This document shows, one piece after another, positions 52,803 to 64,000 of a DNA stretch of 64,000 nucleotides. The stretch is from an uncultured Cycloclasticus sp. (GTDB lineage: Bacteria > Pseudomonadota > Gammaproteobacteria > Methylococcales > Cycloclasticaceae). The position numbers and the translations under genes were made by a program. The DNA is taken from NCBI GenBank assembly GCA_913060865.1, contig CAJXTU010000001.1:186001-250000 (forward strand), written 5' to 3'. The first letter of the stretch is position 1. Every line of letters starts with the position of its first letter. The notes beneath the pieces were generated by a model. That model made no database searches. It worked only from the letters and a program-made list of their open reading frames with translations, and was not told the DNA's origin.

Positions 52803-53575
52803 AAAAATTAGTCAGTTTATTGGTGCTTTTATTGCCATTGGTGGCCATTGCACAAACGCCGGAAGAAAGAGGAATGGAAATTGCGGTAGAAGGTGATAAA
52901 AGAGATGCGGGTTTTGGTGATATGTCATCAAATATGGTTATGACCTTAAAGAATGCCAACGGCGATGTCAGTATTAGGAAAATGCGATCAAAAAACCTTG
53001 AAGTAACTGGGGATGGTGATAAAGGCTTAACCATTTTTGATGAGCCAGCTGACATTAAAGGAACCGCTTTTTTATCCTTTACGCATATTTTAGACGCAGA
53101 TGACCAATGGCTATATTTGCCGGCCTTAAAGCGAGTAAAGCGTATTTCATCTAAAAATAAGTCGGGCCCTTTTATGGGCAGCGAGTTTGCCTTTGAGGAT
53201 TTATCGTCTCGTGAAGTGCCAAAGTACACGTATTTGTACTTACGCGATGAGGTCATTGATGGGGAAGAAGTGTTTGTTGTTGAATCTAAGCCTAATTATA
53301 AGTATTCAGGGTACACACGTTCAGTTGCTTGGATCAGTAAAGAGAAGTATCAGCCGTTAAAGATTGAGTACTATGACCGTAAAAAGTCACTGTTAAAAAC
53401 CATGACAGCAACAGGTTATCAGCAGTACTTAGGTCAGTACTGGCGTCCAGATTCATTAAATATGGTGAATCACCAAACTAAAAAGGAAACACGGCTGGAG
53501 TTTTCTAACTACCAGTTTCAAAAAGGTTTGTCAGACCGTGACTTTAATAAAAGCAGCCTGAAGCGAGCACGCTAA
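52799..53575 (+). CDS. Outer-membrane lipoprotein-sorting (LolA-like) protein
   Basis: Signal peptide; FLSFTHILDADDQWLYLPALKRVKRISSKNKSGPFMGSEFAFEDL motif; overlaps the upstream transporter stop. Confidence 0.85.
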   Translation: MKKLVSLLVLLLPLVAIAQTPEERGMEIAVEGDKRDAGFGDMSSNMVMTLKNANGDVSIRKMRSKNLEVTGDGDKGLTIFDEPADIKGTAFLSFTHILDADDQWLYLPALKRVKRISSKNKSGPFMGSEFAFEDLSSREVPKYTYLYLRDEVIDGEEVFVVESKPNYKYSGYTRSVAWISKEKYQPLKIEYYDRKKSLLKTMTATGYQQYLGQYWRPDSLNMVNHQTKKETRLEFSNYQFQKGLSDRDFNKSSLKRAR

Positions 53576-53592
53576 ATACTGGATACACGTAA

Positions 53593-54786
53593 ATGAGCAT
53601 TAAAAAAGCAGTTGTATGCGGCCTGTTAATAGGGGGGATAGCTTTCCTATCACCAGGTTTCGCAAACGAATGGTCCGGGTATGTGGCGGCTGAGTATCGT
53701 TATTTCACACAATCAGCGTTAGACCAGCAGCAATTCAACGGAGGCAGCGTATCGTTTTCAGCAGAACCGGAGTTCTACCATAGTTGGAACGATGGAGATG
53801 ATGCCTTTATTTTTAACTCTTTTTTTCGCTGGGATGAGCATGATCCACAGCGTACACATATTGATTTGCGTGAGTTGATGTGGGTCCATGCTGAGCGAGA
53901 CTGGGAGTTGCGCTTAGGTGTCGGCAAAGTGTTTTGGGGGGTGACTGAGTCCCAACATTTAGTGGATATCATCAACCAGTCGGACACGGTTGAGAACCTC
54001 GATGGTGAAGATAAGCTAGGACAGACTATGCTTAACCTATCGCTTATTAAAGACTGGGGGACAGTCGACCTGTTTGTGTTGCCAGGGTTTAGAGAACGAA
54101 CATTCTCGGGTAAAGATGGGCGCTTTCGTCCAAACCCAGCGATAGACGATCACACGGCTTACCAATCTGCTTCGAAAGATAAGCACGTAGATTATGCTCT
54201 ACGTTGGAGTCAAACGTTTGATGACTGGGATGTTGGTATTTCTCATTTTTACGGTACTAGCCGAGAGCCAAGAATTATTCCAACGCCGATACCGGGCGGT
54301 GTTGCGCTGGTGCCTTTTTACGATATTATTAATCAAACCGGTATAGATGTGCAGGCAACGCTCGACGAGTGGCTCTGGAAAGTTGAAGTGATTCACCGTA
54401 GTGGTCAGGGCGAAACATTCAATGCCTTTACCGGTGGTTTTGAATATACCTTTGTTGGTGTCATGGAGTCTGCGGCAGATTTTGGTCTGATAGCGGAATA
54501 TTTGTACGATGACCGTGGTGCAGATGCGGGTGTTGTTTTTGATGATGATATTTTTGTTGGTGGTCGCTTAGCGATGAATGATGCGGCTTCTAGTGAGCTA
54601 TTGTTTGGTGTGATTGCTGATGTCGACGAGAGTACTCGATTCTATAGCCTTGAGGGGAGTCGGCGCATCGGTGCTGATTGGGTGTTAAGCGTTGAGGCGC
54701 GTTTCATATCGGCGGCTACTAATGCTCCTCTTGCACCCTTTCGTCATGATGATGTTATTCAATTGGAGTTGGCTCGCCACTTTTGA
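53593..54786 (+). CDS. Predicted outer-membrane beta-barrel protein
   Basis: Signal peptide, alternating aromatic/hydrophobic strands, C-terminal ...IQLELARHF ending in Phe. Confidence 0.75.
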   Translation: MSIKKAVVCGLLIGGIAFLSPGFANEWSGYVAAEYRYFTQSALDQQQFNGGSVSFSAEPEFYHSWNDGDDAFIFNSFFRWDEHDPQRTHIDLRELMWVHAERDWELRLGVGKVFWGVTESQHLVDIINQSDTVENLDGEDKLGQTMLNLSLIKDWGTVDLFVLPGFRERTFSGKDGRFRPNPAIDDHTAYQSASKDKHVDYALRWSQTFDDWDVGISHFYGTSREPRIIPTPIPGGVALVPFYDIINQTGIDVQATLDEWLWKVEVIHRSGQGETFNAFTGGFEYTFVGVMESAADFGLIAEYLYDDRGADAGVVFDDDIFVGGRLAMNDAASSELLFGVIADVDESTRFYSLEGSRRIGADWVLSVEARFISAATNAPLAPFRHDDVIQLELARHF

Positions 54787-54901
54787 TAAGTCGTCTAGTC
54801 TTAGCTTGTTTCTATAATCTAAAGAACAGCCTTTAATCTACGCACCAAAATAGGTTGATGAATGCTCGACTTTGATGCAAAATCGTGAATTCGTTCAATA
54901 A

Positions 54902-55255
<354 letters not shown>

Positions 55256-56548
55256 ATGAAGCAGATTAACTACGGTCTAATTTTAAGTTTACTATTGTTG
55301 CCGAGCTTGGCGTTTGCTGATGAACTAAATGGCGCAAACACAGCATGGATTTTGACGTCTACAGCCTTGGTGCTGTTTATGACAATTCCTGGTCTGGCTA
55401 TGTTTTATGCAGGTTTAGTGCGTAGTAAAAATGTGTTGTCAGTGTTTATGCAGTGTTTTGCAATTACCTGTGTGGCTTCAATATTATGGTTTGTTGTCGG
55501 CTACAGCCTTGCGTTTGGTGAAGGTAATGCATGGATTGGTGATTTATCAAAAGTGATGTTTTCTGGGATTGGTCGAGAATCATTATCAGGTGATATTCCT
55601 GAGGCTTTATTTGCCATGTTTCAGATGACCTTTGCGGTGATTACTCCTGCGCTGATTATTGGTGCATTTGCTGAAAGAATGAAGTTTTCTGCGATGCTGT
55701 TGTTTAGTGCAATCTGGCTTATTGTCGTCTACGTGCCAGTAACTCATTGGGTTTGGGGCGGTGGTTGGTTAGGTGCAATGGGCGTGTATGACTTTGCCGG
55801 AGGTATTGTTGTGCATATTACAGCGGGTGTTGCGGCCCTAGTGGCAGCTATTGTAATAGGCCCTAGAAAAGGGTTCCCTACAACAGCAATGCCACCTCAT
55901 AATCTAACCATGACCATCGTCGGTGCAGGTATGTTATGGGTTGGCTGGTTTGGGTTTAATGGCGGAAGTGCGTTAGCTGCAAATGGTGATGCTGCAATGG
56001 CCATAGTTGTCACTCATATCTCAGCGTCAATGGGTGCGTTTACTTGGATGGTTATCGAGTGGAGGAAATTCGGTAAGCCAAGTGCCTTGGGTGCGGTCAC
56101 CGGTATGGTGGCGGGGTTGGGAACTATTACGCCAGCTTCAGGTTTTGTTGGGCCAGGTGGCGCCTTAGTCATAGGTCTATTAGCAGGCTTTATTTGCTTT
56201 AATGCGACACAATATATTAAGCGTGTATTGAAAATTGATGATTCATTAGACGTGTTCCCAGTGCACGGTGTGGGCGGTATATTAGGCTCTTTAATAGTCG
56301 CTGTGTTTGCGTCTACTCAATTGGGTGTATTTAGTGGTTATGGTTTTGCCGATGGTATTGCAACAATTGCGGGTCAGTTATCTGTCCAAGCCATTGGCGT
56401 AGTATCAACGATTGCGTTTACCGCCATTACGACGTACGTTATTTTGAAACTTGTTGGCGTTTTAACAGGTGGTTTACGTGTTGAAGAGGAAGACGAAGTC
56501 CAAGGCCTGGATGTTACGTCTCACGAAGAAACAGGTTATAACTTGTAA
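55256..56548 (+). CDS. amtB: Ammonium transporter
   Basis: FYAGLVRSKNVLSVFMQ, DFAGGIVVHITAGVAALVAA, WVGWFGFNGGSA. Confidence 0.97.
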   Translation: MKQINYGLILSLLLLPSLAFADELNGANTAWILTSTALVLFMTIPGLAMFYAGLVRSKNVLSVFMQCFAITCVASILWFVVGYSLAFGEGNAWIGDLSKVMFSGIGRESLSGDIPEALFAMFQMTFAVITPALIIGAFAERMKFSAMLLFSAIWLIVVYVPVTHWVWGGGWLGAMGVYDFAGGIVVHITAGVAALVAAIVIGPRKGFPTTAMPPHNLTMTIVGAGMLWVGWFGFNGGSALAANGDAAMAIVVTHISASMGAFTWMVIEWRKFGKPSALGAVTGMVAGLGTITPASGFVGPGGALVIGLLAGFICFNATQYIKRVLKIDDSLDVFPVHGVGGILGSLIVAVFASTQLGVFSGYGFADGIATIAGQLSVQAIGVVSTIAFTAITTYVILKLVGVLTGGLRVEEEDEVQGLDVTSHEETGYNL

Positions 56549-56567
56549 GTAGTTTCAGTGATTAAAA

Positions 56568-56592
56568 AAGCCCGGTTTAACCGGGCTTTTTT
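56568..56592 (+). terminator. Intrinsic terminator downstream of amtB
   Basis: aaagcccggtttaaccgggctttttta. Confidence 0.88.
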
Positions 56593-56663
56593 ATGCCCAA
56601 TATGAAAATATATGCTACAAATAGAATACTGCCAGTAAGAGCAGGCTAATTGAGGAGTGCGTG

Positions 56664-57287
56664 ATGATTAAATTATACGGTTACCCTAGGTCTAGAAGTA
56701 CACGAGTAGTATGGATGCTTGAAGAGCTTGGCACCGATTACGAGTTTATTAAAATAGAACTGCTAGAAGGCGCGGGCCAAGCGGAAGATTATTTAAAGAT
56801 ACACGCTGATGGTAAGGTGCCCGCAATTGATGATGATGGGTTTGTGTTAACCGAGTCGGCCGCAATCGTAACGTATTTAGGTGATAAATACCCCGCGTCA
56901 AAACTGGTGCCTGAACCCAAAACACAACAAAGAGCACGCTATGATGAATGGTGTTTTTTCGTTCTATCCGAACTAGAGCAGCCTTTGTGGACGGTTGGAA
57001 AGCATACTTTTGTATTTCCAGAAGAAAAAAGGGTGCCTGGCATTCTTGAGGTGGCACATTGGGAATTTTTGAAAGCTTGTAAGGTGTTGGAGAAAAACTT
57101 AGCAGGAAAGGAGTTTGCTTTAGGAGATGATTTTTCTGCTATTGATATTTTGATAGCACATACCCTACGTTGGGCCGACGCATTTGGTCTTCCGACAGGG
57201 TCTAGGGTATTAGATGCTTATAGGGAGCGAATGAGCGCACGACCTTCTTTGGATAAAGTAATAAATAGAGAGGCTGAGGCTGGTTAA
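56664..57287 (+). CDS. Glutathione S-transferase family protein
   Basis: IKLYGYPRSRSTRVVWMLEELGTDYEFI, GKVPAIDDDGFVLTESAAIVTYL. Confidence 0.93.
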   Translation: MIKLYGYPRSRSTRVVWMLEELGTDYEFIKIELLEGAGQAEDYLKIHADGKVPAIDDDGFVLTESAAIVTYLGDKYPASKLVPEPKTQQRARYDEWCFFVLSELEQPLWTVGKHTFVFPEEKRVPGILEVAHWEFLKACKVLEKNLAGKEFALGDDFSAIDILIAHTLRWADAFGLPTGSRVLDAYRERMSARPSLDKVINREAEAG

Positions 57288-57419
57288 TAACACATAGCGG
57301 TCTATTCATGGAGTTAAATTCGGTGATATAATAAGGGGTTCATTCAAACGAATTATTTTCGGCATAAGCTATCACTTTTTGTTTGGATAATACCTTTTTA
57401 ACTTAACAATTGTAGACTT

Positions 57420-59504
57420 ATGACTGATTTAGCCAAATATAGAAACATCGGTATTTTCGCCCACGTGGATGCAGGTAAAACCACCACGACAGAACGTATC
57501 TTAAAATTAACCGGTAAAATTCATAAAACAGGTGAGGTTCACGATGGTGAAGCAACAACCGACTTTATGGAACAAGAAGCTGAACGTGGAATAACCATTC
57601 AGTCTGCTGCCACATCATGCGAATGGAACGGACACCGCATGAATATTATTGACACACCGGGGCACGTTGATTTCACCATCGAAGTATATCGCTCGTTAAA
57701 AGTACTTGATGGCGGCGTTGGTGTTTTTTGTGGGTCAGGTGGTGTTGAGCCTCAGTCAGAAACAAACTGGCGTTATGCAAATGACTCTGAAGTAGCGCGT
57801 GTTATTTTTATTAATAAAATGGATCGTATGGGCGCAGATTTTTACCGCGTAGTAGATCAGGTTGAAAACGTGTTGGATGCAAACCCATTGGTGATGGTTT
57901 TACCAATCGGCATTGAAGATGACTTCACCGGGGTTGTTGATCTATTAAGCCGTAAAGCTTACATCTGGGATGATTCTGGTTTACCGGAAAATTATACGGT
58001 TGAAGAGCCGCCAGCAGATATGCTGGATAAAGTTGAAGAATACCGTGAAAAGCTTATAGAGATGGCGGTTGAGCAAGATGATGATTTGATGGAAGCCTAC
58101 CTTGAAGGTGAAGAGCCTTCTCTAGAAGAGATTAAGCGTTGCATCCGTAAAGGAACCATCGCGCTAGACTTCTTCCCGACATACTGTGGCTCAGCGTTCA
58201 AAAACAAAGGTATTCAATTGGTGTTGGACGCAGTGGTTGATTACTTGCCGAACCCTACTGAAGTTAAACCTCAGCCAGAAACAGACGACGAAGGTAACGA
58301 AACGGGTAATTTTGCGATTGTTGATCCAAAAGGTCCTTTACGTGCCTTGGCGTTTAAAATTATGGATGACCGTTTTGGTGCCTTAACATTTATTCGTATT
58401 TACTCAGGCGTGATGAACAAAGGCGACTCAGTTCTAAATACATTCACCGGTAAAACAGAACGTATTGGCCGTTTGGTAGAGATGCACGCGGACGAGCGAA
58501 TTGAATTAACCGGCGCTACAGCGGGTGATATTGTTGCGGTTGTCGGTATGAAAGACGTGCAAACAGGCCACACATTATGTGACCCTAAAAACCCAGCAAC
58601 ACTTGAACCAATGATTTTCCCAGATCCTGTTATTTCTATCGCAGTATCACCTAAAGATAAAGGTGGTTCAGAAAAAATGGGTATCGCGATTGGTAAAATG
58701 ATTAAAGAAGATCCATCTTTCCGCGTTGAAACTGACGAAGATAGCGGCGAAACCATTCTTAAAGGGATGGGCGAGCTTCATTTAGATATTAAAATTGATA
58801 TTCTTAAGCGTACTCACGGTGTGGACGTAAGCGTTGGTAAACCACAAGTGGCGTACCGTGAAACGATCACTAAGCGTTTAGAAGATAGTTATACACACAA
58901 GAAACAATCAGGTGGTTCTGGTCAATTTGGTAAAATTGATTATGTCCTTGAGCCAGCTGAAACAGGTGAAGGCTTTAGTTTTGAATCAAAAGTAACCGGT
59001 GGTAATGTTCCTCGTGAATACTGGCCAGCAGTTGAAAAAGGTTTCTCGAAACAAATGGCAAAAGGTGTGCTTGCTGGCTACCCATGTGTAGACGTTAAAG
59101 TAACCTTGATGGATGGTGGTTTCCACGCGGTTGACTCCTCTGCAGTAGCGTTTGAATTAGCAGCGAATGGTGCGTATCGCCAATCTATGCCTAAGGCAGG
59201 CGCACAGTTAATGGAGCCGATCATGAAAGTGGACGTGTTTACACCAGACGATCATGTAGGTGATGTTATTGGTGACCTTAACCGTCGTCGTGGCATGATT
59301 AAATCGCAAGATGCAGGTGCAACAGGTGTACGTATTAAAGCTGAAGTACCATTAAGCGAAATGTTTGGTTACATTGGTGACTTACGTACGATGACATCAG
59401 GCCGTGGTCAATTCTCAATGGAATTTGTTCACTATATGCCTTGTCCTAAAAACGTTGCTGAAGAAGTGATCAAAGAAGCAAAAGAGCGTGAAGCAAATAA
59501 GTAA
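57420..59504 (+). CDS. fusA: Elongation factor G, FusA2-type paralogue
   Basis: [40 protein letters not shown]; not in an rpsL-rpsG-tuf context. Confidence 0.93.
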   Translation: MTDLAKYRNIGIFAHVDAGKTTTTERILKLTGKIHKTGEVHDGEATTDFMEQEAERGITIQSAATSCEWNGHRMNIIDTPGHVDFTIEVYRSLKVLDGGVGVFCGSGGVEPQSETNWRYANDSEVARVIFINKMDRMGADFYRVVDQVENVLDANPLVMVLPIGIEDDFTGVVDLLSRKAYIWDDSGLPENYTVEEPPADMLDKVEEYREKLIEMAVEQDDDLMEAYLEGEEPSLEEIKRCIRKGTIALDFFPTYCGSAFKNKGIQLVLDAVVDYLPNPTEVKPQPETDDEGNETGNFAIVDPKGPLRALAFKIMDDRFGALTFIRIYSGVMNKGDSVLNTFTGKTERIGRLVEMHADERIELTGATAGDIVAVVGMKDVQTGHTLCDPKNPATLEPMIFPDPVISIAVSPKDKGGSEKMGIAIGKMIKEDPSFRVETDEDSGETILKGMGELHLDIKIDILKRTHGVDVSVGKPQVAYRETITKRLEDSYTHKKQSGGSGQFGKIDYVLEPAETGEGFSFESKVTGGNVPREYWPAVEKGFSKQMAKGVLAGYPCVDVKVTLMDGGFHAVDSSAVAFELAANGAYRQSMPKAGAQLMEPIMKVDVFTPDDHVGDVIGDLNRRRGMIKSQDAGATGVRIKAEVPLSEMFGYIGDLRTMTSGRGQFSMEFVHYMPCPKNVAEEVIKEAKEREANK

Positions 59505-59526
59505 TTAATATTTGTTAGATAATTTA

Positions 59527-59554
59527 AGGGCTGGTTTTTACCAGCCCTTTTTTA
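59527..59554 (+). terminator. Intrinsic terminator downstream of EF-G
   Basis: aagggctggtttttaccagcccttttttat. Confidence 0.88.
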
Positions 59555-59576
59555 TGCAAAACGATAAAATAAGCAT

Positions 59577-60815
59577 ATGAATATATTAATTATTGCCTCT
59601 GTGTGGCCAGAACCGACCTCGTCTGCAGCGGGGCGAAGAATGATAGATTTAATAGAGTTATTTCATGCACAAGGGTGGGCATTAACGTATGCCTGTACAG
59701 CAACAGCCTCCGATTTTTGTTATCCACTTGAATCTCTAGGAGTTAAACGACAAAGCATCGCAGTAAATGATGCTGCATTCGATGAATTTGTTAAAGAAAT
59801 ATCACCGGATATTGTTCTGTACGACCGTTTTATGGTGGAAGAACAGTTTTCTTGGCGGGTAGAAAGGGAGTGTCCAAAAGCGATGTCGATGCTGGAAACA
59901 TCTGATTTACACAGCCTTCGAAATGCTCGTGAAGTGGCGTTAAAAAAAGGTAGGGAGTTTAGCACCGCCGATTTAATGAGTGACGTGGCCTATCGAGAAG
60001 TGGCTAGTATTTTACGTACGGACCTTACATTAGTCATATCGACATATGAGGTGGGGCTATTGAAATCGGTGTTTAAAGTTGATGAGTCACTTATTCACTA
60101 CTTCCCCTTTGTTGTTGAAACTAAAAACATAGAGAAAAGTAGTAAAAACTGGCCGATATATGAAGAACGTAATGGATTTATGTGTATTGGCAATTTTAAA
60201 CACGCGCCAAACTGGGATTCTGTGCATTATTTAAAGCAGGAAATTTGGCCACGTATTAGGAAACAGTTACCGACCGCTGAACTATTTATTTACGGTGCTT
60301 ACACGCCACCTAAAGCCATCCAACTGAATAAAGAAAAGGATGGGTTTTATATAAAAGGCAGGGCGGATGAAGTGAAGGCAGTTATGCAGCGCGCACGAGT
60401 TTGTTTAGCCCCATTACGTTTTGGCGCGGGGTTAAAAGGGAAGTTATTAGAAGCCATGGAATATGGGACGCCTAGTATTACATCGTCGGTTGGAGCTGAA
60501 GCTATGCATGGAGATTTGCCGTGGAATGGTTATATTGAAGATGAACCACAAGGGTTTGCAGACGCAGCGGTTCAGTTGTATAAGAATAAAGCTGTGTGGC
60601 AAACATCACAGTTGCAAGGTACTGACATATTAAATGAATGTTATTCATCGTCGTTGTTTACGCAGCCACTGATAGAAAAAGTGTTATCCATTCGAGAAAA
60701 TTTAACGGCCCACCGCCAACAAAATTTCCAAGGCGCTATGCTAAAGCACCATTTGATGAAAAGTACAAAATATATGTCGCTTTGGATAGAAGAAAAAAAC
60801 AAGGGGAAAGAATAA
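59577..60815 (+). CDS. Glycosyltransferase (GT4-like)
   Basis: NGFMCIGNFKHAPNWDSVHYLKQEIWPRIRKQLP...RVCLAPLRFGAGLKGKLLEAMEYGTPSITSSVGAEAM. Confidence 0.85.
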   Translation: MNILIIASVWPEPTSSAAGRRMIDLIELFHAQGWALTYACTATASDFCYPLESLGVKRQSIAVNDAAFDEFVKEISPDIVLYDRFMVEEQFSWRVERECPKAMSMLETSDLHSLRNAREVALKKGREFSTADLMSDVAYREVASILRTDLTLVISTYEVGLLKSVFKVDESLIHYFPFVVETKNIEKSSKNWPIYEERNGFMCIGNFKHAPNWDSVHYLKQEIWPRIRKQLPTAELFIYGAYTPPKAIQLNKEKDGFYIKGRADEVKAVMQRARVCLAPLRFGAGLKGKLLEAMEYGTPSITSSVGAEAMHGDLPWNGYIEDEPQGFADAAVQLYKNKAVWQTSQLQGTDILNECYSSSLFTQPLIEKVLSIRENLTAHRQQNFQGAMLKHHLMKSTKYMSLWIEEKNKGKE

Positions 60816-60817
60816 TT

Positions 60818-61657
60818 ATGGCGAAAATTATGCTGATCGGTTGTGGCGATGTCGGAATGGAACTTGCCAATAAGCTTGTCGCTGAGGGTCATGATGTACG
60901 AGGGGTTAGACGAACATGGCAGGCGCAGCCAGCAGCTATAAATTTTATCCAAGCGGATATAACGAAAGCCGCGCAAGTCGAAGCATTAGATTTGAATGTT
61001 GATCAGCTTGTTTATATTCTCTCTCCCGAAGACCGTGATATAGCCGCTTACAAGGCAGTTTTTGAAACGGGCGTTGATAATTTACTGAATACATTAAAGC
61101 GGCAACAGCCAGCACTGCCGATAATGTTTATCTCATCGACAAGGGTTTATGCTCAGCAACAGGGGGAATGGGTTAATGAAAGCTCTACAACAGAGCCAAC
61201 CGATGAGAGGGGGCGAGCTTTATTGGAAGCGGAAGGTAAGTTCTTAGCGTTTAATAAGCAGACCACGGTGGTTAGGTTTTCAGGGATTTATGGGCGTTCA
61301 AATTTCTTTATTAATCAGTTAAAAAAAGGTGCTGGAGTTCAAAAAGAACCACCTTATTATACAAATAGAATTCATCGAGAAGACTGTGTCGGCGTGCTTG
61401 AGTTCCTGTTAACCAAACAGTTAAATGGTGAGAGCTTAGCCCGAGTTTATTTGGCATCTGACCATAACTCAGCAGAAAAATGGGAAGTGGCAAACTATAT
61501 AACGAATAAGTTGGGGTTGGCTCCTTGTAGTGCATTGATGCTAGACAGTGATGCCAAGCGTAATAAGCGAATAGATAATAGACGGTTAATCGAGGCGGGT
61601 TACGAATTTAAGTTTGCGAGTTATAAAGAAGGTTATGGAGAAACGATTAATGGATGA
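60818..61657 (+). CDS. NAD(P)-dependent epimerase/dehydratase-like Rossmann protein
   Basis: [41 protein letters not shown]; real start at 60818 (track ORF begins too early). Confidence 0.88.
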   Translation: MAKIMLIGCGDVGMELANKLVAEGHDVRGVRRTWQAQPAAINFIQADITKAAQVEALDLNVDQLVYILSPEDRDIAAYKAVFETGVDNLLNTLKRQQPALPIMFISSTRVYAQQQGEWVNESSTTEPTDERGRALLEAEGKFLAFNKQTTVVRFSGIYGRSNFFINQLKKGAGVQKEPPYYTNRIHREDCVGVLEFLLTKQLNGESLARVYLASDHNSAEKWEVANYITNKLGLAPCSALMLDSDAKRNKRIDNRRLIEAGYEFKFASYKEGYGETING

Positions 61658-62354
61658 GATTAAATCAATTGTTATATTAACGGGAGCCGGCGTGTCAGCA
61701 GAGTCAGGCATTCAAACGTTTAGAGCCAGTGATGGGCTTTGGGAAGAGCATAGGATTGCAGACGTTGCTACGCCTGAGGGATTTGAACGAGACGCAACAT
61801 TGGTCCATCGCTTCTATAATGCTCGCAGACAACACTTATTAAGTGATGAAATTAAACCAAACGAGGCGCATCTAGCGTTAGCAGAGCTGGAGAAAAATAA
61901 GGATTTAACTGTGTTAGTGGTCACGCAGAATATAGACAATCTACATGAACGAGCGGGGACAAAAAATATTATTCATATGCACGGCGAGCTATTGAAATGT
62001 TTTTGTACTGAAAGCCAAAAACGTTTTCCAATTGATAGAGATTTAACTAAAGAGGCGGTTTGTGAGTGTTGTGGGCAGGAGAATAATTTACGTCCAGATA
62101 TCGTTTGGTTCGGCGAAATGCCATATCAAATGGATGCGATTTATGCAGCTCTTAGCCAGTGTGATTTATTTATATCAATAGGGACATCTGGAAATGTGTA
62201 CCCTGCTGCAGGGTTTGTGCAAATAGCCAATCAAGCTGGAGCGCATACGGTGGAATTAAATCTTGAGCCATCTCAAGTTGAATCAGAGTTCAAAGAAAAA
62301 ATTTATGGTCCAGCAACCAAGTTGGTTGCTAGCTATTTGGGCCAGATAGGCTAG
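61650..62354 (+). CDS. Sir2-family NAD-dependent protein deacylase
   Basis: [60 protein letters not shown]; start 61650 follows a ggag. Confidence 0.93.
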   Translation: MDEIKSIVILTGAGVSAESGIQTFRASDGLWEEHRIADVATPEGFERDATLVHRFYNARRQHLLSDEIKPNEAHLALAELEKNKDLTVLVVTQNIDNLHERAGTKNIIHMHGELLKCFCTESQKRFPIDRDLTKEAVCECCGQENNLRPDIVWFGEMPYQMDAIYAALSQCDLFISIGTSGNVYPAAGFVQIANQAGAHTVELNLEPSQVESEFKEKIYGPATKLVASYLGQIG

Positions 62355-63883
62355 TTTATTTGCTGAGAATGAACACTAGGTTCTGGGTAGGGCTGTAACT
62401 CGTCTAAAGGGGTGGACATACCGTTTGGCATCACTATTCGGGCATGTTGCCGGTTCAAGCGTCTCGGTCCTGAAACACCGCACGAGTGAGCAATGGTTGA
62501 GATTTCTTTCACAAGGTTTTTTTGATAATTGGCAACCCGATTGGCTTTATTAGCAGGGTCCAAACCGCGCTGAAGATCGACATCGTGAGTGGTTATTCCC
62601 GTTGGGCAAGTGTTTTTATTGCATTGGAGTGCTTGGATGCAACCGAGTGCAAACATAAAGCCACGCGCTGAAGTCACAAAATCGGCACCTGCACATAACG
62701 CCCAAGCGACTTCTGTAGGGTTGACGCGTTTCCCAGAGGCGATAATGCGGATGCGTTTACGAAGGCCGTATTTAAGCAATACATTCTCTACCGCAGGTAA
62801 CGATTCGGTTAGTGTAAGCCCGACATTATCAATCAGTGACATGGGTGCGGCACCTGTTCCACCATCACCGCCGTCAATGGTAATAAAGTCGGGAGCAGAT
62901 TCTTCACCTCGAGTATGAATGAGCTCACAAAGCTCTTCAAGCCACCGCCATGAGCTAACGACTGTTTTAAAGCCAACAGGTTTGCCGGTAACCTTGCGAA
63001 CATGGTTAATTAAGTCTAACAGCTCAGTGGGTGAGTCCACATCGATATGGCGGTTAGGACTAATAGAATCGAGGCCTGCTGGAATGCCGCGAATGCTGGC
63101 AATTTCTTTGGTCACTTTTAAGCCGGGTAAAATACCTCCCTTCCCGGGTTTAGCTCCTTGGCTAAGTTTAATCTCAAACATTTTAACTTGGTGGTGCTGT
63201 GCGACTTCTTTGAGTTTGTTATCACTTAAATTGCCGTGCGTATCGCGAACCCCATATTTAGCAGTACCGATTTGAAAAACAAGGTCGCAACCGCCTTCTA
63301 AGTGGTAAGGCGAAAGACCGCCCTCGCCTGTGTTATACCAACAGCCGGCTTTTTTAGCGCCGCGCGAAAGCGCCTGTACAGCAGGTTTGGAAATAGCACC
63401 AAAACTCATACCAGAAATATTAAAAACGGATGAGGTGGAATAAGGTTTATCACAATAAGGCCCAATCATGATAGGGCCTAGGGCAGCGTTCTCGTGCTCA
63501 AGTTTAGGGAATGGGCAGTTAACAAAAATAATGGCGCCAGGTTGTCGCAGGTCTTTGGTTGAACCAAACGCAACGGTTGAGTCTAAATTCTTTGCGGCTC
63601 GATATACCCAGCTTCGCTGAGCACGGTTAAAAGGCAACTCTTCTCGATCCATGGCAAAGAAATATTGCCGAAGAAACTCACCTGCCTTTTCAAATAAAAA
63701 CCTAAACCGGCCTATGAGCGGGTAGTTTCTTAAAATGGTAGATTCTTTTTGCGTACTATCTTTTACATAAAGAAGAAGTGAATATAAAAGGAATAAACCA
63801 AGGGCAAAGATAAAAAAAGCGCTTAAAAGCTCAATGGATCTCGATAAATAAAGTGCAACATCCATTGAAAATAAGCTGTCCAT
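62351..63883 (-). CDS. FMN-binding glutamate synthase family protein
   Basis: [59 protein letters not shown]. Confidence 0.93.
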   Translation of the reverse strand: MDSLFSMDVALYLSRSIELLSAFFIFALGLFLLYSLLLYVKDSTQKESTILRNYPLIGRFRFLFEKAGEFLRQYFFAMDREELPFNRAQRSWVYRAAKNLDSTVAFGSTKDLRQPGAIIFVNCPFPKLEHENAALGPIMIGPYCDKPYSTSSVFNISGMSFGAISKPAVQALSRGAKKAGCWYNTGEGGLSPYHLEGGCDLVFQIGTAKYGVRDTHGNLSDNKLKEVAQHHQVKMFEIKLSQGAKPGKGGILPGLKVTKEIASIRGIPAGLDSISPNRHIDVDSPTELLDLINHVRKVTGKPVGFKTVVSSWRWLEELCELIHTRGEESAPDFITIDGGDGGTGAAPMSLIDNVGLTLTESLPAVENVLLKYGLRKRIRIIASGKRVNPTEVAWALCAGADFVTSARGFMFALGCIQALQCNKNTCPTGITTHDVDLQRGLDPANKANRVANYQKNLVKEISTIAHSCGVSGPRRLNRQHARIVMPNGMSTPLDELQPYPEPSVHSQQIN

Positions 63884-63889
63884 AATAAA

Positions 63890-64000
63890 TTATTCCTTAA
63901 TCTTTTTTGCTATCCAGAAGTCTATGCTTAAATATTTTCCCGCGCCGATGAAAAATAAAGCAAGTAGCATGATGAAATAGGTACTCGCAAATTCAATACC
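63890..64000 (-). CDS. DoxX-like membrane protein (C-terminal fragment, continues beyond window)
   Basis: Minus-strand frame reads ...GIEFASTYFIMLLALFFIGAGKYLSIDFWIAKKIKE*, resembling DoxX C-termini. Confidence 0.6.
   Translation of the reverse strand, partial: GIEFASTYFIMLLALFFIGAGKYLSIDFWIAKKIKE

Noticed and set aside
52777-53256. 159-aa minus ORF
   Set aside because: Antisense to the LolA-like gene, which has a signal peptide and family motifs.

Overview
The window looks like chromosomal DNA from a marine-type gammaproteobacterium; a hydrocarbon degrader of the Cycloclasticus/Methylophaga kind is an inference only. It is densely coded. Housekeeping blocks: prlC, ubiD, hemCDXY with an AlgR/AlgZ-like LytTR two-component pair, argH, cyaA, oxyR/peroxiredoxin, eptA-dgkA, lptM-lysA-dapF-DUF484-xerC, hslVU-DUF971-ubiE-ubiJ-ubiB, tkt-gap/epd-pgk, glnK-amtB, a fusA2-type EF-G, and a glutamate-synthase-like protein. 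No rRNA, tRNA, CRISPR array or intact mobile element was recognised. The most interesting accessory segment is about 46.2-54.8 kb. It holds a XylM/AlkB-like membrane diiron monooxygenase with no adjacent electron-transfer partner, followed by a TetR regulator (preceded by a perfect 18-bp inverted repeat), two tandem MMPL/RND transporters, a LolA-like periplasmic protein and an outer-membrane barrel protein. Other points of interest: a pair of decayed gene relics at 35.6-35.85 kb that the ORF track does not show; a four-gene overlapping ECF-sigma/DUF3106 operon; a secreted 11-residue-repeat protein; a degenerate GGDEF protein coupled to adenylate cyclase; an altered GAPDH active-site motif; and several perfect inverted repeats. 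All family calls are by eye from motifs and remembered families; no searches were run.
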